From Elusimicrobiota bacterium (GTDB lineage: Bacteria > Elusimicrobiota > Elusimicrobia > FEN-1173), in contig JACQPF010000252.1 in the NCBI GenBank assembly GCA_016207625.1, forward strand, positions 1 through 11,306: a DNA stretch of 11,306 nucleotides, in the 5' to 3' direction. Every line of letters begins with the position of its first letter. Within the stretch, counting starts at the first letter, position 1. The notes beneath the pieces are model-generated. The model was not told the origin of the DNA, made no database searches, and saw nothing but the letters and a program-made list of their open reading frames with translations. This document shows positions 6,519 through 11,306 of this stretch, piece after piece. Made by a program: the position numbers and the translations under genes.

Positions 6519-7196
6519 ATGGCGTATCGAATCCTCATCATCGACGATGATCCGCTCATTTGTGAACTCGTGGAGAAAACTCTCAAGCGCGAAGGCTTCG
6601 CCACGAATTGGGTCAACAGCGCCGAAGACGGGCTGGTGGAGCTTCGTCAATCCCAATACGACCTCATCGTGATGGACGTCGGCCTGCCCGGCCTCTCCGG
6701 CATCAAGACCTGCGAGATTTTGCGGCAAAACCCGGCCACCTCTCAAATCCCCATCATCATGCTCACCGCCGAAGACAGCGAGAAAGCCAAGGTGACAGGC
6801 CTCAGGACCGGCGCGGACGACTACGTGACCAAACCCCTCTCTCCGGCGGAGTTCACCGCCCGGGTGCATGCCGTTTTGCGGCGGGTGAAACAAGCGGGCC
6901 AGCCCAGCCGCGTCTTTGAGGCCGGCGGCATTCGTGTGGACGTAGAGCGCCACGAGGTCTTCTTGAAAGGCAAACCCGTCGAGCTCCGAAAGAAGGAATT
7001 CGATCTCCTCTGTCTTTTTCTGGAAAGGAAAGAACGCGTCCTCACGCGCCAAGCCATCTTGGAAGCCCTGTGGGGCGACCAAGTGATCACCGAGCACACC
7101 CTCGAAGTGCACATCAACAATTTGAGGGAGAAACTCGCCTCCCTTTCCCACTGCCTCAAAACCATCCCCGGCGTCGGCTACAAGTTCCAACCATAA
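6519..7196 (+). CDS. OmpR/PhoB-type response regulator, canonical
   Basis: This 225-residue protein is a standard two-domain regulator. The receiver (1-120) has Asp9, Asp10 and Asp11 in IIDDDP, phospho-acceptor Asp53 in VMDVGLPGLSG, Thr83 in MLTA, and Lys105 in TKPL. The winged-helix effector (about 130-225) shows LRKKEFDLLCLFLERKERVL, EALWGDQVITEHTLEVHINN as its recognition helix region, and ending IPGVGYKFQP. All residues needed for phosphorylation and DNA binding are present, in contrast to the paralogous regulators on either side. Its recognition helix (TLEVHINNLREKL) also differs from theirs (TVDKHVEMLRRKL), so it probably reads a different DNA site. No cognate histidine kinase lies in the window, so it is an orphan here. 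It starts 18 bases after the preceding receiver and has a TATAAT box immediately upstream. Confidence 0.94.
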   Translation: MAYRILIIDDDPLICELVEKTLKREGFATNWVNSAEDGLVELRQSQYDLIVMDVGLPGLSGIKTCEILRQNPATSQIPIIMLTAEDSEKAKVTGLRTGADDYVTKPLSPAEFTARVHAVLRRVKQAGQPSRVFEAGGIRVDVERHEVFLKGKPVELRKKEFDLLCLFLERKERVLTRQAILEALWGDQVITEHTLEVHINNLREKLASLSHCLKTIPGVGYKFQP

Positions 7197-7214
7197 TCTG
7201 TTAGAAGAAGATTT

Positions 7215-7247
7215 GAGGATCGTTCGACGCTTATTGGAGCGTTCCTC
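7215..7247 (+). terminator. Weak bulged hairpin after the OmpR-type gene
   Basis: GAGGA (7215-7219) and ACGCT (7227-7231) pair with AGCGT (7238-7242) and TCCTC (7243-7247), leaving a seven-base bulge and a six-base loop. No real T-run follows, so a rho-independent terminator is doubtful. It may instead be part of the control region of the next gene. Confidence 0.25.
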
Positions 7248-7284
7248 CTTATACTGAGAGTGGAACCATTGATCTCAGAGGAGG
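7217..7284 (+). promoter_or_regulatory. Control region and leader of the second regulator cassette
   Basis: TATACT (7250-7255) is a reasonable -10 box without a matching -35. The near-repeats GGATCGTTC (7217-7225) and GGAGCGTTC (7236-7244) flank the place where a -35 would lie, which fits an activator site. A perfect inverted repeat, CTGAGA (7254-7259) and TCTCAG (7273-7278), then ends one base before a consensus AGGAGG (7279-7284). A leader hairpin could thus adjoin the ribosome binding site. Unlike the other regulator genes here, this one has a strong Shine-Dalgarno sequence, six bases before its ATG. Confidence 0.4.
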
Positions 7285-7290
7285 ACGACG

Positions 7291-8055
7291 ATGAGCACGG
7301 GTATTCTGACGAACGAACCGAGGGTCCAGGCGCTCTCAAAAACAAACTCTTTGCCGATTAAAATGGCGGCCGTGATCACCCATCAATGGTCGCCAGACCC
7401 GAGCCTGCGGATCGCCCTGGCCATCGGTGGCTGGCGGCTGAAGCTTCTTCCCCGGGACGTCTCCGTGATGTCTCTCATCCAACAGGCGCCCTCCGTGCTG
7501 TTGATCGACATGAGCCTGCCCGACAACCGAGCCTGGGAGCTCCTGGAAACCTTCCAGAAGACCTGGGGTGCCTTTGCCCTCTTTCCCGTTTTCGGCCTTT
7601 TCGCGGGCAAGCCGGATCCGGCCCGTCTCATCAAGGCCCTGGACCTTGGGGCGGAAGACCTTCTCTCCCTTGAGACCCCGGCAGAACTGTTCCTGGCCAG
7701 GATCCGCGCCACCTCCCGCATTTACGCGCGCCGCCGGCCGGCGAAAAAACTCTCCAGCCCGAACTCGAGCGTGCAGCTCCAACTCGAGTCCCGGCGGGTG
7801 CTGGTTCATTCCATCCCCACGGAACCCTTGGCGCCGAAGGAGTTCGCCCTCCTCCAATTGATGCTCATGCGCCCCGACCACGTTTGGACGCGGGAAGCCC
7901 TTCTGGATATTGTTTGGGGAAAATCAGGGGACGTCTTTCCCCGGACGGTGGACAAGCACATCGAGACCCTCCGCCAGAAGCTGGGCCCGGCCGCGCCTTT
8001 CGTGCAGACCGTGTCCGGCGCGGGTTACCGGTTCAACGAGGAGGCCGCCCAATGA
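7291..8055 (+). CDS. Atypical OmpR-type regulator with degenerate receiver domain (copy 2)
   Basis: This 254-residue protein parallels the regulator at 5404 along its length, with about 24 extra N-terminal residues. An internal ATG at 7363 would remove them, but the AGGAGG at 7279 supports 7291. The receiver-like half has Asp73 in LLIDMSLPDN and shares IKALDLGAEDL with copy 1. It likewise lacks the acidic pair (QWSPDP), has FPVFGLF in place of the Thr/Ser strand, and has no Lys at the KP position (DLLSLETPAELF). The winged-helix half (about 165-250) shows APKEFALLQLML, VWTREALLDIVW and FPRTVDKHIETLRQKLGPAA. The recognition segment is almost the same as in copy 1, so both may bind the same DNA. 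Its stop overlaps the next start as ATGA, repeating the arrangement at 6135. Confidence 0.88.
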   Translation: MSTGILTNEPRVQALSKTNSLPIKMAAVITHQWSPDPSLRIALAIGGWRLKLLPRDVSVMSLIQQAPSVLLIDMSLPDNRAWELLETFQKTWGAFALFPVFGLFAGKPDPARLIKALDLGAEDLLSLETPAELFLARIRATSRIYARRRPAKKLSSPNSSVQLQLESRRVLVHSIPTEPLAPKEFALLQLMLMRPDHVWTREALLDIVWGKSGDVFPRTVDKHIETLRQKLGPAAPFVQTVSGAGYRFNEEAAQ

Positions 8056-8444
8056 AAGTGCTCGTCGCCGAAGACGATCCTTCCATCCAGAACCTGCTCA
8101 GGCACGTGATCGGCCGTGAGCGCCACGAGGTCCTGATGGCCCAGGACGGAGAAGAGGCCCTGTTCCTTTATCGTGTCACGAAGCCGGACCTCCTGATCCT
8201 GGACATCAACATGCCCAAAATGACGGGTTTTGATGTGCTGCATGAAATCCGGAAGGAAGACAACCAGACGCCCGTCATCGTTTTAACGATCCGCACGGCC
8301 ATCGAAGACCAGGTCCAGAGCTACCAAGACCGGGCCGACTATTACCTCGCCAAACCCTTCGAACAGGACGTCCTGTTGGCCTACGTCCGGGCCGCTCAGA
8401 AACACAAGAACCCGTTCCACATGACGGCCCGGGCCCTCCGATGA
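8052..8444 (+). CDS. Stand-alone CheY-like response regulator receiver (copy 2)
   Basis: The 130-residue protein is a single receiver with a complete active site: Glu7, Asp8 and Asp9 in AEDDP, phospho-acceptor Asp51 in ILDINMP, Thr79 in VLTI, and Lys101 in AKPF. A short tail (about 118-130, KHKNPFHMTARALR region) follows the domain. It resembles the receiver at 6135 most in DINMP and in ADYYLAKPFEQDVLLAYVRA. Its start lies within the stop of the degenerate regulator (ATGA), and its own stop overlaps the next receiver the same way. It therefore belongs to a three-gene translationally coupled run. Confidence 0.93.
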   Translation: MKVLVAEDDPSIQNLLRHVIGRERHEVLMAQDGEEALFLYRVTKPDLLILDINMPKMTGFDVLHEIRKEDNQTPVIVLTIRTAIEDQVQSYQDRADYYLAKPFEQDVLLAYVRAAQKHKNPFHMTARALR

Positions 8445-8851
8445 AAATCCTCTTCGCGGATGACGACGTCGCGCTTCTCGAAATCATCCGACACGTCCTC
8501 AGCGAAGACGGCCACGACGTTTCCCTCGCCAGCGACGGCAACCAAGTCCTCCTCCTCTTCGCCCGGTTGAAGCCGGACCTGGTCATCCTGGACATCCGCA
8601 TGCCCGGCCTGTCGGGGCTGGAGGTCCTGCACGAGATTCGAAAAATCGACCGGTATGTCTCCGTGATCATCCTCAGCATGCTCACCAACATGGAATACAA
8701 AGTCATCGCCTACCAGGAACACGCCGACTACTTCCTCCCCAAACCCTTCGACCTGGACGTCTTCCAAGCCTATATCCGAGCCATCCAAAAACGCCGAACC
8801 GCCGCGTTGCTCAACCCTTCGGACCGAGCTGGCTCCTTAGTGGTTAAATGA
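8441..8851 (+). CDS. Stand-alone CheY-like response regulator receiver (copy 3)
   Basis: This 136-residue single receiver has Asp7-Asp8-Asp9 in FADDDV, phospho-acceptor Asp51 in ILDIRMPGLSG, Ser79 in IILS, and Lys101 in PKPF, so it should be phosphorylatable. The last 16 residues form a tail outside the fold. The segment AYQEHADYFLPKPFDLDVFQ (from about residue 90) shows its relation to the two other free receivers. It differs in the Ser switch residue and in the Phe following ADY. It is joined by ATGA overlaps to the receiver before it and to the secreted glycosidase after it. That makes it the direct physical link between the regulator array and a carbohydrate-active enzyme. Confidence 0.92.
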   Translation: MKILFADDDVALLEIIRHVLSEDGHDVSLASDGNQVLLLFARLKPDLVILDIRMPGLSGLEVLHEIRKIDRYVSVIILSMLTNMEYKVIAYQEHADYFLPKPFDLDVFQAYIRAIQKRRTAALLNPSDRAGSLVVK

Positions 8852-11306
8852 GATTCTTGACTCTTCGACTGTTTATGGCAGCGGGGCTTGTATTGATTTT
8901 TGGCATCCAGGCCAGCGGGGAAACCGTGACGATCGACGTTTCTCAAGCTGTCTTTCTGGATCAGCGGCTCTTTGGAGATAACTTGCCCTGGTACAACATT
9001 CCATCGGATGACGTTTTCCCGCCTCTCATCCGGTCCGTTTGCACGGGCTCTTACGCCAACGCCTATGATTGGTACACCCACAGCGGGGCCACATACACCG
9101 TCCTTAACGCGCTTAACACGCTGGCGGCCCTAAGGGAGGTGCGGAACGGCGGGGGTCAAATGATGCTCACCGTGAACATCCGCGGCACGGGGTATTTCCC
9201 GCCGGGCAAGCCGAGATATTTTGAGAATTTCGTGTATTCGAGCACCGATCTGCCGCCATTGGTGACCATGGCCGGAGACTGGGTGCATTACACCAACGTC
9301 ACGCTTCAAGCCTATCGCCGGGGCGACGCCGTTCCGGCCGGGCGCGATCTGGACGTTCTTAACCGGGTGAATTGGGGGGAAGGCTGGGACGAACTCCTGG
9401 CTTCCGGCGAGGCACAGACGCCCAAGGTGGCCTACTGGGAAATCGACAACGAGCCGGCGGAAGCGTTTAACGACAACCCGCCCAAAAAATGGGGCAGCGG
9501 AGACGAATATCTGAGACGATATCAGGCCGTGGTCTCATCCATGACTCTGGTGGACCCTTCGATAAAAGTGGGCCCCATGCACCATTGGATTTGGGAGCCC
9601 CAACCCATCGAATATGTCTTGAAAGACCCTTCCACACGCATCGATTTCGTGAGCTACCATCCCTATGATGACTTAGGACGAGTTTGGGGATATCCGGAGA
9701 TCATGGAGCAGGGCCTTCGCGGCCTGCGGCTCAGTCAAAAAGCGCAATTCCTGCTGATGTGGGAGGATGTTGTGAAGTATGGACGCTACGCGCCCGGCCT
9801 GGAATTTTTTGCCACCGAGTGGAACCCCGTACGTTTTTCGTACAGAGGGGCGCCCCAGCAATCCATGTTCCAGGCCCTGGCCGTGGTGGAAAATCTTTTC
9901 ACGTTTGCCGATGTCGGCGTGAACGGGGCCCTTTTCTGGCCCGGGCTGGCCATGGCACAATCCAACACGGTTTATCTTTATCCGGCCTATCATGTGATGC
10001 AACTGATGCTCCAGCGCGGGGATGACCGCTACATCGGGCACTACAACCCCGGCGGGGATGTCCGCATCTACGCCGTGCGGAACAGCCGGACCGGCGAAAC
10101 AGCACTGTGGGCGGTTAATTTCAGCAATACCCAGCACAAATCCGTTGACCTTGTTTTAGAGAATTTAGGGGCTGTTTCGGGACCCGTCACCCGCAGGGTC
10201 CTTAAAAACCGGGAGGGCCCCACGAGCCTTCTCACCACCAGCTGGCCCGATGACTCCGCCAATTCATTCGATGTCCCTGGAGATGTTGGTTGGGAAACGG
10301 AAACGGTTACGTCCTTTGACCCTTCCCTTTATGCTTGGCCCCTTCCGCCCGCGAGCGTCAGCGTGTTGGTTATTCCGAGCAACGGCTCCACGGCTCTTCG
10401 TGCCGGTATTCCTCCCGTCGCCTATTTTACAGTATCGCAGCCCGCGCCGCGGGCCGTCGCGCTGAATGCCTCCCGCTCCTTTGACCGGGACGGGACCGTG
10501 GCTTCCTATTCGTGGGACTTCGGGGATGGATCCACCGCCTCCGGCGCCCAGGTTCAACATGCGTATGCCGGCGGAGGGCGGTTTTTGGTCCGCCTCCGAG
10601 TGACCGATAACAGCGGTCAGACGGATGAGGAGGTTTTTTCCCTCCCGGTTGAAGGAGAACCCGCCGGTGATTTCATCGCCTATTGGCCCTTCGATGAGGG
10701 CGCCGGCTTCACGGCTCTTGATGTCTCGGGAAACGGCCATCGCGGAGTCATTGATTGGCCGCTGACGACTTGGCATGAAGGGATTCGCGGGAAAGCTCTC
10801 CGGTTCAACGGGAACATCACGGACCAAGTCATCGTACAGGACAGTCCTGCTTTGCGTCTTCAGCGATTCACTCTTTCGGCTTGGATTAAACCGGACGTTC
10901 CCATCGATTCGATGACCTATACCCATCCGGGTGTCATTTCCAAAGAAGATTGGGCCGCTAACGCCGGGTTCCGTTTCGGCGCCTTTAAGGCAGACCGTAA
11001 AATGCAGGTGCGCCTGCTGCAGGGGACCAGCGCCGGCCAAGTCAAGCAGGCCTCTTACGTGGAGCCGGCCGAGAAAGGCTCCTGGATCCACCTGGCGGCC
11101 ACCTATGACGGGCAGGACCTAAAACTGTTCCGCAACGGCCTAGTTCAGGCCACCAACGCCATCGGAAATATTACGATCAACCACAACGCCGCGCAGCTCG
11201 TCATTGGCCGGGGCTTCAAGGGCCTTATCGACGAAGTGAAAATCTACAACCGCGCTTTGACCGAAGAGGAAATCGTCCTTTTGGAGGCAAGAACCCGGAG
11301 CGATCC
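8848..11306 (+). CDS. Secreted multidomain glycosidase: GH-A-like catalytic domain, PKD, LamG (3' end missing)
   Basis: The frame opens at the ATG at 8848, overlapping the preceding stop as ATGA, and stays open for 819 codons to the window end. Residues 1-24 form a signal peptide (MRFLTLRLFMAAGLVLIFGI, then QASG before ETV). The catalytic part (about 25-430) resembles clan GH-A enzymes of the arabinofuranosidase or GH39 kind. Glu202 in YWEIDNEPAEAF is the likely acid/base and Glu324 in EFFATEWNPV the likely nucleophile. A beta domain (about 430-515) follows, with YAVRNSRTGETALWAVNF. Next come a PKD domain (about 522-601, core WDFGDGST from 556) and a LamG-type jelly-roll (from about 608, YWPFDEGAG to GLIDEVKIYNRALTEEE). 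PKD and LamG domains often mediate binding to glycans or surfaces. The product is probably exported and acts on polysaccharide; the exact family and substrate are uncertain. The C-terminus is missing. Confidence 0.85.
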   Translation, partial: MRFLTLRLFMAAGLVLIFGIQASGETVTIDVSQAVFLDQRLFGDNLPWYNIPSDDVFPPLIRSVCTGSYANAYDWYTHSGATYTVLNALNTLAALREVRNGGGQMMLTVNIRGTGYFPPGKPRYFENFVYSSTDLPPLVTMAGDWVHYTNVTLQAYRRGDAVPAGRDLDVLNRVNWGEGWDELLASGEAQTPKVAYWEIDNEPAEAFNDNPPKKWGSGDEYLRRYQAVVSSMTLVDPSIKVGPMHHWIWEPQPIEYVLKDPSTRIDFVSYHPYDDLGRVWGYPEIMEQGLRGLRLSQKAQFLLMWEDVVKYGRYAPGLEFFATEWNPVRFSYRGAPQQSMFQALAVVENLFTFADVGVNGALFWPGLAMAQSNTVYLYPAYHVMQLMLQRGDDRYIGHYNPGGDVRIYAVRNSRTGETALWAVNFSNTQHKSVDLVLENLGAVSGPVTRRVLKNREGPTSLLTTSWPDDSANSFDVPGDVGWETETVTSFDPSLYAWPLPPASVSVLVIPSNGSTALRAGIPPVAYFTVSQPAPRAVALNASRSFDRDGTVASYSWDFGDGSTASGAQVQHAYAGGGRFLVRLRVTDNSGQTDEEVFSLPVEGEPAGDFIAYWPFDEGAGFTALDVSGNGHRGVIDWPLTTWHEGIRGKALRFNGNITDQVIVQDSPALRLQRFTLSAWIKPDVPIDSMTYTHPGVISKEDWAANAGFRFGAFKADRKMQVRLLQGTSAGQVKQASYVEPAEKGSWIHLAATYDGQDLKLFRNGLVQATNAIGNITINHNAAQLVIGRGFKGLIDEVKIYNRALTEEEIVLLEARTRSD

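Noticed and set aside
5404..8851. A histidine kinase hidden among the regulators
   Set aside because: All six frames of the array are explained by receivers and winged helices; no H-box or ATP-binding (N, G1, G2) motif was seen on either strand.
10264..11091. Minus-strand frame of 275 codons opposite the PKD and LamG domains
   Set aside because: The plus strand encodes well-formed PKD and LamG domains continuous with the signal peptide and catalytic domain, so the minus frame is a shadow.

Overview
The window is GC-rich bacterial DNA with dense coding, many ATGA overlaps and mixed Gram-negative-type gene content. Nothing in it fixes the phylum. A LemA/TPM pair, OmpR-type regulators without adjacent kinases, and a secreted PKD plus LamG glycosidase would fit an uncultured lineage such as Elusimicrobiota, Omnitrophota or a relative, but that is only a guess.

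Left part (1-2776, all on the minus strand, transcribed right to left): a TPM-domain membrane protein, a nucleotidyltransferase-like protein and LemA form a tight cluster whose last two genes abut as TAAATG. After lemA comes a long, highly structured hairpin (591-676), then a multi-pass membrane protein that runs off the left edge.

Centre (2777-5365): a divergent intergenic region contains a small truncated remnant. It is the first 22 or so codons of a DUF2231-type membrane protein with an intact ribosome binding site, ending out of register at a stop codon. It lies directly in front of a plus-strand glycogen-debranching-like glycoside hydrolase of 774 residues.

Right part (5404-8851): six consecutive plus-strand response-regulator genes with no histidine kinase. 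Two are paralogous winged-helix proteins whose receiver-like domain keeps the phospho-acceptor Asp but has lost the conserved Thr/Ser and Lys (genes at 5404 and 7291). Each overlaps by ATGA with a canonical stand-alone CheY-like receiver (6135 and 8052). The second unit carries a further receiver (8441), and a complete OmpR/PhoB-type regulator (6519) sits between the units. The layout reads as a duplicated 'degenerate regulator + free receiver' cassette. I consider it the most unusual system in the window.

The last receiver overlaps by ATGA with a secreted multidomain glycosidase (8848 to beyond the window end: signal peptide, clan GH-A-like catalytic domain, PKD, LamG). The regulator array is therefore bracketed by two carbohydrate-active enzymes and is translationally coupled to one of them. 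My inference is that the array may control polysaccharide or glycogen-type carbohydrate use. The sequence does not prove this.
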